Shown here piece after piece: positions 26,516 through 35,505 of a stretch of 64,000 bases of DNA. The notes under the pieces are model-generated. The model was not told where the DNA came from. It ran no database searches and saw nothing but the letters and a program-made list of their open reading frames with translations. The position numbers and the translations under genes are program-made. The DNA is taken from contig NZ_CAMDRE010000003.1 in assembly GCF_945906775.1 (NCBI RefSeq), positions 62,001 through 126,000 on the forward strand. The letters are read 5' to 3'. This DNA is from Citrobacter sp. Marseille-Q6884. Its GTDB lineage: Bacteria; Pseudomonadota; Gammaproteobacteria; Enterobacterales; Enterobacteriaceae. The first letter of the stretch is position 1. Every line of letters begins with the position of its first letter.

Positions 26516-26839
26516 ATGAAGTCATTTCTGATCAAAATGTCAAACGCGCATAACGAACACATCCGGGAAGTCGCTTCCGTGGATGAAGCTATTCGTATCG
26601 CATCCGAAAGAGCAAATGAAGGTTTCTGGCTTCCACCCAGCCGGGTCTGCGAAATGAGCAAGGAACATGAAGGCCGGTATACAGTCGGTGATGATGGCTG
26701 GTTCCGCCCCATCGAGCTGGCGGTTCCAGTCGAAATAGAAGAAGTGAAGTCGTCCTACGGGAACGGTGGTTACGACATGATTTCCGTAGGCAAATGGATC
26801 CAGACTCAATCAGGCTGGCAACCGTCACCGGCTGTCTGA
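26516..26839 (+). CDS. Hypothetical protein
   Basis: A 107-residue protein; GAGGAAAATGG precedes the ATG. No signal peptide or membrane segment is seen. The middle contains a short conserved-looking segment (VDEAIRIASERANEGFWLPPS). It is the only plus-strand gene in this part of the backbone besides the second initiator. The function is unknown. Confidence 0.65.
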   Translation: MKSFLIKMSNAHNEHIREVASVDEAIRIASERANEGFWLPPSRVCEMSKEHEGRYTVGDDGWFRPIELAVPVEIEEVKSSYGNGGYDMISVGKWIQTQSGWQPSPAV

Positions 26840-26874
26840 CTCTCCTTTTGTTTCGGTGGGGCTAGAGTGCCCCA

Positions 26875-27738
26875 CTATTCTTCCGCTTTACGCTCGCGTT
26901 TTTCTTTGTCGCACTTCACTTTTTCATAAGCCTTGCCAAACCACTTAGGCTCTTTTCCCATCCCCGAATAAGATAGTCCTTCCGGCAGACTCTTCCAGAA
27001 CACCGTTATCGCCTCGGCAAATTCTCTAAACTGTTCCTCGGAAACTTCAAGTTCTTCGTGGCGAGCTGGTCTCTCTTGCGGATAACCTTCGCATTGCCAT
27101 ACTGAGTAGTACTCCGGGTGAGCATTAACCAGTTTCTGGTGGGCATCACCATCTCCATGTTTATAAACGTTGACAACCTGATGACATGCACTGATTAACG
27201 GGAAACATGGCATGTTTCGTACTTCAATACCCAGCCATTCCATCAAATCCATAAGCCTCGGAAAACTGAGGTTCCAGATCAAATCTGATATCACAACCAT
27301 GTCGAGCCACCGCCAGCTTCTGGCCTCCCGGATAAGCAGATCTCGTAATGCCTTGTCAAACTGGTGGTACATCCCAGCGGTCAGGGAAAGCGTGACCGTG
27401 ACCTTCATTTCCCGCAACGCAACCCAGTGGCAAGCTTCAATCTGTTCAATATTCTCGTATACGTCACTTTCGTCGTGGTAATCAGGATTGAACCAGTCTC
27501 CAGCTGACTCTATAAATGACTCGCCTTTCTTTGTCGCTTCACTCCTGATCTCCACATCACTGAACTGCGACAGCAAACGTTCCTGCGCTTGTTCAGCGTA
27601 AAAAAGATGCGGGTTAAGCACCCACGGTCGGTCAATTGCCGCAAAGAAAAAGATGTTCCATCTCGGGTCGATAATTTCTTTTTCAGCATCAACAGCTGGC
27701 GCTGATACACTGCGGTTTGATTGTTTTTTTCTACCCAT
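26875..27738 (-). CDS. Hypothetical protein, 287 residues
   Basis: I chose the ATG at 27,738 (MGRKKQSNRS), because the longer frame to 27,798 would start inside the terminator at 27,764-27,789. The N-terminus is basic. The rest is soluble, rich in Trp and acidic residues, with no membrane segment, and the C-terminus is lysine-rich. No family is recognised. A terminator before it implies its own promoter in the short space 27,739-27,763 or read-through. Confidence 0.65.
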   Translation of the reverse strand: MGRKKQSNRSVSAPAVDAEKEIIDPRWNIFFFAAIDRPWVLNPHLFYAEQAQERLLSQFSDVEIRSEATKKGESFIESAGDWFNPDYHDESDVYENIEQIEACHWVALREMKVTVTLSLTAGMYHQFDKALRDLLIREARSWRWLDMVVISDLIWNLSFPRLMDLMEWLGIEVRNMPCFPLISACHQVVNVYKHGDGDAHQKLVNAHPEYYSVWQCEGYPQERPARHEELEVSEEQFREFAEAITVFWKSLPEGLSYSGMGKEPKWFGKAYEKVKCDKEKRERKAEE

Positions 27739-27763
27739 ACCACTATCCAAATTAAAAACAGAC

Positions 27764-27789
27764 GAAAAAAAACCGTCCAGCTGGACGGT
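27764..27789 (-). terminator. Rho-independent terminator
   Basis: ACCGTCCAG and CTGGACGGT form a perfect 9-bp palindrome with an eight-T run on the minus strand. It closes the minus-strand group starting at 28,923 or farther up. Confidence 0.85.
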
Positions 27790-27978
27790 TAATATCAAAA
27801 TATCCTTCAGAAGTCTGACACGGGTCAGGCGCTAACCCGGGCAGTCGCTACTCACTAATTAAACCCCGCATAGGGGAAAACAATATTTTGATACTCCGAC
27901 AACGCACCCCGCGATGGGGGAAGGTATGTCAGGCCAGTCTAACAAACCCAAAGCTCGTTGCAACCGCCAATCAGTGAC

Positions 27979-28353
27979 TTAATCCTGGCAATCCTGATCA
28001 TCAGTTTCAGTTCCGCAACTTAAGTAATCCATATTTAAAAACATTTTGTTCCCCGAGCCTGCCAATGCAGACAGACCTGAGATTTTACAGATCACGACAA
28101 TCGACGGTACGCGTTTATAAATCTCGATTTCGCTTTCCCAACTTGACGCAAGATACCTTTCAAGCTGAAGTTCAGGGGTTACATCAACAGGTTGAATTCT
28201 GACCACAAAACCGTCTTTTCGCCCCTCATTGCGAAGAGATGTTAGCTGTTTTATCTCTGCATCGTTGAGTGTGGAAAATTTACGGCCATTAAGAATATGA
28301 GAGCAAAAATTGAAGCCAGTGATATGAGATGAGCCACCAGTTATCGATTCCAA
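27979..28353 (-). CDS. Hypothetical protein with TTG start
   Basis: A 124-residue protein of unknown family, soluble, with a Cys pair near the C-terminus. The only in-frame early start is TTG at 28,353, which overlaps the end of the upstream 51-residue gene by 13 bp, so translation is probably coupled to it. The start therefore is not certain; the next Met is far inside. Confidence 0.5.
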   Translation of the reverse strand: MESITGGSSHITGFNFCSHILNGRKFSTLNDAEIKQLTSLRNEGRKDGFVVRIQPVDVTPELQLERYLASSWESEIEIYKRVPSIVVICKISGLSALAGSGNKMFLNMDYLSCGTETDDQDCQD

Positions 28354-28496
28354 AATGCTTGCATATTAGCTATCTGGGGGTTAGGCTCGCCTGTTTGCGG
28401 AGTGGATTCACATAATTCAAGGAGTCTTTCCAATTCCGATTTGGAATCACCCATACCCAATTCATTGCAAGGAAAAACATTGTGATTATTATTCAT
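28341..28496 (-). CDS. 51-residue hypothetical protein
   Basis: The frame MNNNHNVFPCNELGMGDSKS runs to AFWNR and stops at 28,341. CGGAGTTTTC just before the ATG at 28,496 is a good ribosome site. The product is acidic with a leucine-rich helix (SELERLLELCES). It precedes and overlaps the TTG-started gene. The function is unknown. Confidence 0.55.
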   Translation of the reverse strand: MNNNHNVFPCNELGMGDSKSELERLLELCESTPQTGEPNPQIANMQAFWNR

Positions 28497-28524
28497 GAAA
28501 ACTCCGTAGCATTAGATTTGAAGG

Positions 28525-28923
28525 CTAGTTTTCAACACTATGGGATCCCGAAATAAGTTCTCCCCCCCGCTCCCGGTAAGCTTTCGTTAATACCGCATAA
28601 CTTTCTGAATTAACATGCTCATCAACCCCCGAACAAATCAGCCGGTTCGTCGGTGCTTCAAAAGCGTGGCGTTCGTATTTTTCGACCACGCGACAATCTT
28701 CCGACCATCTCTTGCCGAGCAACAAATCATTTGTGGTAATTGATGGAAACATCATCAATGCAAAAATTCCCCCAAGACAGCCTATTGGCACGAGCCACAT
28801 GCAAACGATCTTGTTTTCGGAGCGTACAAATTTCAACCCGATGGTAGCGCCTATGATAGTCACGACAAATACCACCAGCAGAATTTTTAAGGGTAAAATC
28901 AGATCTGCGGCATAAATTAGCAT
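28525..28923 (-). CDS. Membrane protein, unknown
   Basis: The 132-residue protein has two N-terminal transmembrane helices (about 8-30 and 42-60), then a soluble part with two Cys residues that probably faces the periplasm. TAAGGAGATATGATT precedes the ATG. It is followed at short distance by the 51-residue gene on the same strand. No family is recognised. Confidence 0.65.
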   Translation of the reverse strand: MLIYAADLILPLKILLVVFVVTIIGATIGLKFVRSENKIVCMWLVPIGCLGGIFALMMFPSITTNDLLLGKRWSEDCRVVEKYERHAFEAPTNRLICSGVDEHVNSESYAVLTKAYRERGGELISGSHSVEN

Positions 28924-28944
28924 TAATCATATCTCCTTAACTTT

Positions 28945-29262
28945 TCAATATTTGGTTCCTTCAAAAAGCCATCCATACTTTCCTTCATCTGGATGATCTG
29001 TCTTGTAGTTTATCTGGCAAGTGGTGAACTGACGCATCCATTCTCGTGACCTAAAAAATTTCCCACGAGGAAGTTTATCGCCAGGTAAGCATTGTTCAGC
29101 CCATTCGACAAAAGCAGGACAAACCCCCTTAAAGTGAGGAATAACAACTTGCGTGGCTTCTTTACGCATTACTGCTGACTGAATGGTTTTGGGATCAATC
29201 GTCATGGCTTCACAGGCTAACCCGACTTCACAAACATTTCTATTCTGCTGATGTTCTGTCAT
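28945..29262 (-). CDS. Hypothetical protein
   Basis: A 105-residue soluble protein; GAAGGCGCT precedes the ATG. It contains four Cys (residues 10, 17, 48, 58) and one more later, which might bind a metal. It lies upstream of the membrane-protein gene, 21 bp away, on the same strand. The function is unknown. Confidence 0.65.
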   Translation of the reverse strand: MTEHQQNRNVCEVGLACEAMTIDPKTIQSAVMRKEATQVVIPHFKGVCPAFVEWAEQCLPGDKLPRGKFFRSREWMRQFTTCQINYKTDHPDEGKYGWLFEGTKY

Positions 29263-29349
29263 AGCGCCTTCCAGTTGAAGTTAAGTAGGGTCAGTTTGGA
29301 TTTGAAAATTGTTGTACGGTAAGCCTGTTCTTGAACCTGCTTCGTGATC

Positions 29350-29835
29350 TTATGCCCGTTTGATGGCCACGGACTGACGCAAAAGTGCAAGAACGTCACT
29401 GACACTCATATCCCACGCATCCGCCTGCCGTTTCAGAATAAATGCCCCTACTTCCATTCTTTGGGCATGGTTCAACATATGCGTCAGCATATCCCCACCA
29501 TGAGAAAAGTTTATCCCGCAGCCGGATGCACCATTGTTGATGAGCGTAAAACCTTTGTTTTTATCGGTTCCGTGAAAGTTTGCCCTCATCTCCTTTTCCA
29601 GCCCGAACAATACCGCGCAACATTGAGTTAATTCATAGCGATTCAGCTGGATGACGCGCTTAAGCTCCCATTGGGCTTCTTTTGCGCCATCAGCAATCGG
29701 AGCCATAGTGATGTTCACCGTGGGAAACGCATCCTTACCAGGCGAAACCACATATTGAAAATCAAGAGCAGTACGTTTTGCGCCCGTTTGCCGGTCTGCA
29801 TAAAGCTTCAGCTGCTTACCAAATGTCGAAGTCAT
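29350..29835 (-). CDS. Hypothetical protein near the first replicon
   Basis: A 161-residue protein with an aromatic and basic N-terminal half and a segment GASGCGINFSHGGDMLTHMLNHAQ. CTGGAGGATAGTT precedes the ATG. A promoter of the plasmid-wide TTCGTC class (variant TTTGTC) lies just upstream at 29,854-29,882. The position next to the iterons suggests a link with replication, but no domain is recognised. Confidence 0.65.
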   Translation of the reverse strand: MTSTFGKQLKLYADRQTGAKRTALDFQYVVSPGKDAFPTVNITMAPIADGAKEAQWELKRVIQLNRYELTQCCAVLFGLEKEMRANFHGTDKNKGFTLINNGASGCGINFSHGGDMLTHMLNHAQRMEVGAFILKRQADAWDMSVSDVLALLRQSVAIKRA

Positions 29836-29853
29836 AACTATCCTCCAGAACTT

Positions 29854-29882
29854 AATTTACCCTGGTCATTCCAGCCGACAAA
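29854..29882 (-). promoter_or_regulatory. TTCGTC-class promoter, variant
   Basis: TTTGTC and TAAATT hexamers are separated by exactly 17 bp, 19 bp before the ATG at 29,835. The -35 block continues GGCTGG, close to the shared CASCTG. Confidence 0.5.
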
Positions 29883-29911
29883 AGATTGTCGGGTTGTTTT
29901 CTACAGGCCTT

Positions 29912-30205
29912 CCCTCTCAATCCCACCGGGTATATTTTCCCCTTCCCTCTCGTTCCCACCGGCGATAAAAACTGTGCAGATTAAAAAAGTATCTTTTTGG
30001 GATTAGGCGAACAGCAGTAATTATAAAGAGGAGTGTTATTTTCTTTATTTTTCATGGTAATACAAGTTGTATTCAATAGAGGCCTGACGCGCCCCATCAG
30101 CTTTTCAGATGTAAATGGGACTATTTATCCTTTAGCGACTACAAAATCACGGGTGGGTTTGAGAGGGAAACGTCAACTTAGTGTTTTTGACCGGTGGGAA
30201 TGAGA
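29912..30205. repeat. Iterons of the first replicon, downstream group
   Basis: CCCTCTCAATCCCACCGG (29,912-29,929) and CCCTCTCGTTCCCACCGG (29,945-29,962) are direct repeats 33 bp apart. Inverted relatives lie at 30,151-30,167 and 30,191-30,205. They share a CCCACCGG core and are presumed binding sites of the initiator at 30,246-31,112. Confidence 0.75.
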
Positions 30206-30245
30206 CAGCACATTCCCGGAACCGGGCAAAAAGACGTTTCAAACA

Positions 30246-31112
30246 TCAGGAACCTGTTAGTTTGGGATTCCGATCCGTGATCTGAATGGTGGGTACGCTG
30301 GTGTCCACCAGGTAGTAAAATTTCAGGTAACCGATGCTGGCAAGCACATCGAGAGCAGTTCGCATTTTCCGGTTCTGTTCGGCAATGCGCCCATTGAGCA
30401 GTAAACGCTGTCGAAGTCTGTCAAAGGTGATCGGGGCTGGATGTTGAGGTAGCGCTTCAAAAAATGTATAGAGCGCCTGAGCCGTTTCATTCCTGGTAAG
30501 TAGCTCCAGGGGTTTCTTCCGCAACAGAGTAAGATGATCTGAACGGTACAAATCCCAGAGTCGTTCGTCGGCTTCCAGGATGATGTAATCACTTTCACCA
30601 TCAAATTCCGCCTCTTTCAGCAACCCGGCTACTTTGAACTTGGTGATCCCCGGGTTCTTCTCAAACCGAATGCTTTTTGAGCGAATCTTCGTCAACGAAT
30701 CGGCTATCTCATTGCGCAGTTTCGTGCTGTAGCGTTTTGATGGGTAGCCGCAGAGTTTGGCAAATTCACTAAAGGGCATTTTAATCCGGTTACCTTTCAG
30801 CGCATCAGGCGATACGCTGAAGGAATGGACGATTGCTGTCCAGCACCGGAAGTCCTGGAAATAATTCAGCATCGGGCCGGTGATCTTTATGTCCGTGTAC
30901 CCTTCCTGTTTTGCAATTTCCAGACTGGATAGCGCTTCCGTCACGTTTAGCGTGACCGTTGCCTCTGTTCGGCAACTGGGAGTAAAAACGCCCAGGCGGA
31001 GCAGTGATACAGGTTGTACTGATGAATTTTTTGTCACCGTCAGCTTTCCAGTCGACGGCTGATTGAAGTCGGGAATAGCGTCCTTGAAAAGAAGAACTTC
31101 ATTCGAGTTCAT
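30246..31112 (-). CDS. Replication initiator, Rep_3 superfamily (possibly IncHI1B-like)
   Basis: This 288-residue initiator is of the Rep_3 (RepB/RepE/Pi) superfamily, with two winged-helix domains. It has the family's VQPVSLLRLGVFTP start, the SLEIAKQEGYTDIKITGP block and the ETAQALYTFFEALPQHPAPITFDRLRQRL second domain. It should bind the 18-bp iterons on both sides and recruit DnaA and helicase to open the origin. It is related to, but clearly different from, the initiator at 32,859. Replicon type from memory is IncHI1B-like; this is not certain. Confidence 0.85.
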   Translation of the reverse strand: MNSNEVLLFKDAIPDFNQPSTGKLTVTKNSSVQPVSLLRLGVFTPSCRTEATVTLNVTEALSSLEIAKQEGYTDIKITGPMLNYFQDFRCWTAIVHSFSVSPDALKGNRIKMPFSEFAKLCGYPSKRYSTKLRNEIADSLTKIRSKSIRFEKNPGITKFKVAGLLKEAEFDGESDYIILEADERLWDLYRSDHLTLLRKKPLELLTRNETAQALYTFFEALPQHPAPITFDRLRQRLLLNGRIAEQNRKMRTALDVLASIGYLKFYYLVDTSVPTIQITDRNPKLTGS

Positions 31113-31146
31113 CGTGTGGATCCCCCAGTTTTATTGTTATTTTCCG

Positions 31147-31175
31147 GGTATCTTGGAATGCCCAGTCCGGGCGAA
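31147..31175 (-). promoter_or_regulatory. TTCGTC-class promoter, variant, before the first rep gene
   Basis: TTCGCC and GATACC hexamers lie 17 bp apart, 35 bp before the rep start at 31,112. This is a weaker member of the class. Confidence 0.35.
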
Positions 31176-31684
31176 TGTATCACGGTGATTTTTATTGATC
31201 ATGAGAAATAGGGGTCATTTAGTCCCCATTTATCGGGTATTGGTTTTTATTTGTACTAAATCAATACGTTATTTCAGAGATGAATCGGATAAATGTCGTT
31301 GACATCAAATTTTTGATCTGCTGCCAGTGTGGACAAAAAATGAATACCGATCACCTATTTTTGAGATTTGTTACGTATGATTATGTTTTTATTTGATGTT
31401 TTCATTAGCACAGCAGATGTTGATAATTAAGTTCCTTTCCCCTTCCAATCCCACCGTTATTCCCTTTGAACACCACCAGCTACCAGGCTAACCCCACCGA
31501 CAGCCCTTCAGAGCTCACTTTTTTCCCTCTCAACCCCACCGGGGCAGGTCTTCAGAGCTTACCAGCTGCGGGTTTGCGGGAGCGGGGATCTTTTTGGTTC
31601 TATTTGGTCTTAATCTGGATCGATCTGTTGATCTACCCGGTGGATATGTGGATTAGTTGAGTCACGTCCTTGTTACTCGGTTGC
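31176..31684. other. Upstream region of the first rep gene
   Basis: About 500 bp, AT-rich on the left (candidate DNA-unwinding region of the first origin) and carrying iterons on the right. A frame at 31,466-31,660 overlaps the iterons and is unlikely to be a gene. Confidence 0.5.
31441..31552. repeat. Iterons of the first replicon, upstream group
   Basis: CCTTCCAATCCCACCG (31,441-31,456), ACCCCACCGA (31,491-31,500) and CCCTCTCAACCCCACCGG (31,535-31,552) repeat the core found downstream of the same rep gene. Confidence 0.7.
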
Positions 31685-31933
31685 TTAAATTTGGCCACTA
31701 CGAACTGTCTCAATACCACTCTGAACAACATCCCAGTTGATACCGATATCACCATCGTGAGTTCGGTCTATCAACGCTAAGGTCGACTCAGCTTCGCTAG
31801 CTGAAACCTGCGGCATGTTTCGGTCTATTGCTAACTCCTGAACATCAGACTTGTACCAGACACGGACTAGCACCTTTTCGTCAGGGTTCATTTTTTGCAG
31901 CTTTGCGATAATTTCTTTTGCAGTTGCGTACAT
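31685..31933 (-). CDS. Small hypothetical protein, related to the one at 60,934
   Basis: I chose the ATG at 31,933 (MYATAKEIIAKLQKMNPDEK), which follows GAGGCACTC and fits the promoter at 31,967-31,995; the frame extends to 32,062, but that part would contain the promoter. The 82-residue protein begins like the product at 60,934 (KELIAQLQLHDPDAVVVI), a pattern seen in short phage and plasmid proteins. The function is unknown. Confidence 0.65.
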   Translation of the reverse strand: MYATAKEIIAKLQKMNPDEKVLVRVWYKSDVQELAIDRNMPQVSASEAESTLALIDRTHDGDIGINWDVVQSGIETVRSGQI

Positions 31934-31966
31934 GTGAGTGCCTCTTATCGTTTTGTTTACACAATC

Positions 31967-31995
31967 AGTAAAGCACCGAGTCAGTAGCTGACGAA
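31967..31995 (-). promoter_or_regulatory. TTCGTC-class promoter
   Basis: TTCGTCAGCT with a 17-bp spacer to TTTACT, 34 bp before the ATG at 31,933. Confidence 0.65.
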
Positions 31996-32116
31996 GGCAA
32001 AAAAGATACTTTTCCACAGGACAGTTCCAATAAAGAGATCCCAAAGGTGCAACGGAGTACAAAAGAGATCCCTGTACGCTGCAAGCCGCATGGTTACTGG
32101 GCTCAAGGGCATTTTA

Positions 32117-32222
32117 TGACAATGGTAATGACTTTTTTGACATTGGTAATGATTAAAATGACATTGGTAGTGACTATTTCGACGTTAGTAGTGAGTATTT
32201 GTGACAATGGTAGTGAGTTTTA
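32117..32222 (+). repeat. Five 21-bp iterons, cluster 1 of the second origin
   Basis: TGACAATGGTAATGA-type units start at 32,117, 32,138, 32,159, 32,180 (as CGAC) and 32,202, so the period is 21-22 bp. All have the same orientation. They are the presumed sites for the initiator at 32,859. Confidence 0.88.
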
Positions 32223-32539
32223 TTGTGTGATCTGAAGGTATAACTCTTAAAGAGTTTTGAGTATATTTCTATTATAATTCATATAGATACCATCTATCAC
32301 CTGTATGATGAAACAAAATTATTAAAATCTTATCCACTGTTTTCTATACGCATTTTCCTTTCATGCCCGTACATATTTTCGACAATTTAGCTATTCGATG
32401 TTGATTTAACTCGAAGAGAGAATTTATCCCCATTTTCCACAAGGTAGTTCCAATAATTAGTACCTTACGAGTTCCCATAGATCACAAGAGATCCCCGCAG
32501 CTCGGAAGCCAGACGGCACAAGGCCTGGAAGCCAATCGG
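32223..32539. promoter_or_regulatory. Probable core of the second replication origin
   Basis: The 317 bp between two iteron clusters are AT-rich and include TTATCCACT at 32,330-32,338, one base from a consensus DnaA box, and other TTTTCCACA-like sites near 32,430. The arrangement fits an iteron-controlled origin. Confidence 0.65.
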
Positions 32540-32645
32540 TGACAACGGTAGTGATTATTTTGACATTGGTAGTGAGTTTTTTAACGGTAGTAGTGAGTTT
32601 TTTGACAACGGTAGTGATTGCGGCGACAATGGTAGTGATTTTTTA
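32540..32645 (+). repeat. Five 21-bp iterons, cluster 2 of the second origin
   Basis: Units start at 32,540, 32,561, 32,582, 32,603 and 32,624, exactly 21 bp apart, with the TGACAACGGTAGTGA consensus. The third is degenerate at its first base. The cluster ends about 210 bp before the rep start. Confidence 0.88.
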
Positions 32646-32858
32646 AAGGATCTTTTTCACCGGAATTGCTCCTTTGTTGATAAACTACGTATGTATTTGT
32701 TTTTATGTGAATTTCAGAGTTTTATATTTAGTCGTGGCGTTTTTTTAGCCTGGACTTATGCACAATCTGAGATCGTCGCAGAGATCCCTTAAGTGACACT
32801 GAGGGCTTTGGGCGATAGTATTCAATAATCTGTTGATTAATACAGTCGATAAACCACT

Positions 32859-33977
32859 ATGACCAATGAGAAAGATTCTGAGCAGCAAGGCCAGATGGTT
32901 ACCAGGGCTTTCTCTGTAACAGAGAGAGAGACAGGTAAAGAAATTATTTTACGTCCTAATAGCAGCAGGACGGTTCAGTCTATCGCGCTCATGCGCCTTG
33001 GGTTGTTTGTGCCATCACCAAAAAGCGTTGGCCGTCAGAGTCGTGAATACAAAACTGTTGGCTTTGATGCCACGAAAGAACTACAGACACTTTCTTTGAT
33101 GGAGAGCGAGGGTTTCACCAATATCTCGATCGTGGGTCAGCGCCTCGATATGTCTGTTGACTTCAAAACGTGGATGGGAATCATCCGAACGCTAGCTAAC
33201 CATCCGATTGATAACGATAAGATCAGCCTCAAATTTACTGAGTTTCTGAAGCTCTGTAACCCTGAAAATTATCGTTCCTCTACCGCATCCCGTAAGCGTA
33301 TCGACGCGTCGTTACGCAGGCTGGCATCCGTGATGTTGTCCTTCACCAGCACCCACTCGTCAAAGGTGTATACGACGCACCTGGTGCAGTCTGCCTTGCT
33401 TGACCCGGACTCTGATCAGGTAGAGCTACAGATAGACCCTAAGATATTCGAGTTGTATCAGTACGACCACAAGGTTTTGATGCAGCTGAAGGCTATCAAG
33501 GAACTGGCGAAAAAAGAGAGCGCACAGGCGCTTTACACGTTCATTGAGTCACTTCCACCAAATCCAATCCCGATCTCCTTAACGAGACTTAAGAACCGAT
33601 TAAATCTTAAGACCCGTGCCAACAGCCAGAACGCCACAGTACGTAAGGCATTGGAGGAGCTGGCATCCATTGGTTACCTTCAGTACACCGAAGTAAAAAA
33701 AGATGGGAAGGTTTATTTCCAGATCCACAAACGCGATCCTGATTTGAATCTGAACAATATCCAACCACCACCTGATGGTGATGGCGAGGGTGATGCTGAT
33801 GAGGAGAACAATGGCACGTCGGGTAAAAATAATGGTGAGCCACTGGAAGGTGAATTGTGCCCACCAGATGAGCCCATTGATGGGGATGAAACGTTAACCA
33901 TCCATGACTTAACAGCTGAAGAACTTCACTACATTCGCAGCCTTAGAAGCCAGAAAAAGAACAATCCCGCCAGCTAG
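32859..33977 (+). CDS. Replication initiator, IncFIB RepB-like (Rep_3 superfamily)
   Basis: This 372-residue initiator closely follows IncFIB RepB: LRPNSSRTVQSIALMRLGLF, then LSLMESEGFTNISIVGQRLD, FKTWMGIIRTLA, and the second winged-helix domain ESAQALYTFIESLPPNPIPI. The C-terminal tail (about 300-350) is acidic and Gly/Asn-rich, longer than in classical RepB. It should bind the 21-bp iterons upstream and, to limit copy number, those downstream. It is one of the few plus-strand genes of the backbone. It resembles the FIB subtype paired with IncHI1B in Klebsiella; this is unverified. Confidence 0.88.
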   Translation: MTNEKDSEQQGQMVTRAFSVTERETGKEIILRPNSSRTVQSIALMRLGLFVPSPKSVGRQSREYKTVGFDATKELQTLSLMESEGFTNISIVGQRLDMSVDFKTWMGIIRTLANHPIDNDKISLKFTEFLKLCNPENYRSSTASRKRIDASLRRLASVMLSFTSTHSSKVYTTHLVQSALLDPDSDQVELQIDPKIFELYQYDHKVLMQLKAIKELAKKESAQALYTFIESLPPNPIPISLTRLKNRLNLKTRANSQNATVRKALEELASIGYLQYTEVKKDGKVYFQIHKRDPDLNLNNIQPPPDGDGEGDADEENNGTSGKNNGEPLEGELCPPDEPIDGDETLTIHDLTAEELHYIRSLRSQKKNNPAS

Positions 33978-34049
33978 CATTCCCTCCGGGCTGTCAGATG
34001 ACGGCCTGGAACCCTCCCTCCCTGCACATCGTCAGAGAATCCTGTTTAG

Positions 34050-35497
34050 CTTAATGACAACGGTATTGAGTGACGCGGTCACTACTGTTGTCATTGCGGG
34101 GTGACCACTCATGACAATGGTAATGAGACTAGATAGCTCACTACTGTTGTCATCATCGACATCTCTCCAGACCAGCTTCTCAGGGAAGGTCTTACACCGC
34201 TCACTACCATTGTCGGAATCGCCGGTACAGACAAATCGCTGATACCCATGACACCATGACATCGGCAATGAGTCTTGGCAGCTCACTGCTGTTGTCATCA
34301 TCGACAACTCTCCAGAGCAGCTTCTCGGAGAAGACCTCATACCGCTCACTACCATTGTCGGCATCGTCAGTACGGATTTATCGCTGATTCCCATGACACA
34401 ATGACAACGGTAATGAGTGATTTGACTCACTACCGCTGTCATTTGCTCCCGGCGCATTTGAATGACCACTGTATTGACTAAGAATACTCACTACCGTTGT
34501 CATTCATGATTCAGACCAAGTTCTTACTGCTCCACCAGCACAATGACAACGGAAATGAGTTCTGTTGGTCATTACCGTTGTCATATGCATTCCAGGTTAA
34601 TCAGGCCTTTCAGGTAGCTATGGTAAGGATTCACTCGCCGTACTGTCTGCTCGTACTTGAGGGGCGGGATGAATGACCGTGGTAGTGACCGCGTCACTCC
34701 CTGTCGTTGTCGTTGTATGAATACATGGCCTGTCGGTGACAATGGAAATGAGTCCAACCGCTGTCGTAGCTAACCTGATTGGTCAATGACAATGGATGTG
34801 ATTTTTTCAAGTCTCTACCATTGTCATCGTTTCCAAGTACATTTCAGTGGGGTCGTTCCGGCGATGACGAATCAAGTGAGTGCGGGATCACAACCATTGT
34901 CGAGGCACAACTTGCCGGTTGTAGCCATACCGAACGCTGCGACAACGATAGTGATCTCGATCACTCATTACCGTTGTCACCAGGCGGATGGTGAAGCACC
35001 AGAATCACTACTGTTGTCATCTAACATTCTGCTACCCATGCAACCAATGACGATGGTAGTGAGCAACGCCGTCTACTTGCTGTATATAGGGATAGTATGA
35101 TGAGCCATAACAATGGTAATGACTCACTACCATTGTCATAGTTCCTGTACTTGATTGCCGGTAACCAGACAAGGGTTAACCATTAAGTCACTACCGTTGT
35201 CATTACAGAAAGGTACTTTCCTTAATTGTCATTACCGTTGTCGACCATGCACCCTCTTACCAGTAGTAACGGTTCGTTAATTATGTGAAGGTGATCATTA
35301 CCATTGTCACTGGTTACACTCCCGGCAGATTCAAAAATCGAGTGACAATGGATGTGAGTTCGATGCGCAGGACGGCATCTCAGTGCCGATGGCAATAGTT
35401 ATGAGCTGACCAGACTGGTGACAACGATAATGAGCCAAGCATTGAAGCCCGTTTGCTACGACAACGGTAATGATTAGGCCTCACTACCGTTGTCAGA
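34050..35497. repeat. Extended iteron field of about 34 copies in both orientations
   Basis: The 1.45-kb non-coding stretch carries TGACAAYGGTARTGAGT units and their reverse complement (ACTCACTACCRTTGTCA), often as facing pairs, with irregular spacing. I counted 12 between 34,050 and 34,510 and 22 between 34,540 and 35,497. They match the origin iterons. Such a field would titrate the initiator and pair plasmids by handcuffing (copy and incompatibility control). Confidence 0.85.
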
Positions 35498-35505
35498 CAC
35501 GATGC

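Noticed and set aside
31466..31660. Plus-strand 64-residue frame
   Set aside because: It runs through the iterons of the first replicon and has no ribosome site.
34050..35497. CRISPR-like or integron attC array
   Set aside because: The repeats match the origin iterons, are irregularly spaced and occur in both orientations. There is no integrase or cas gene.
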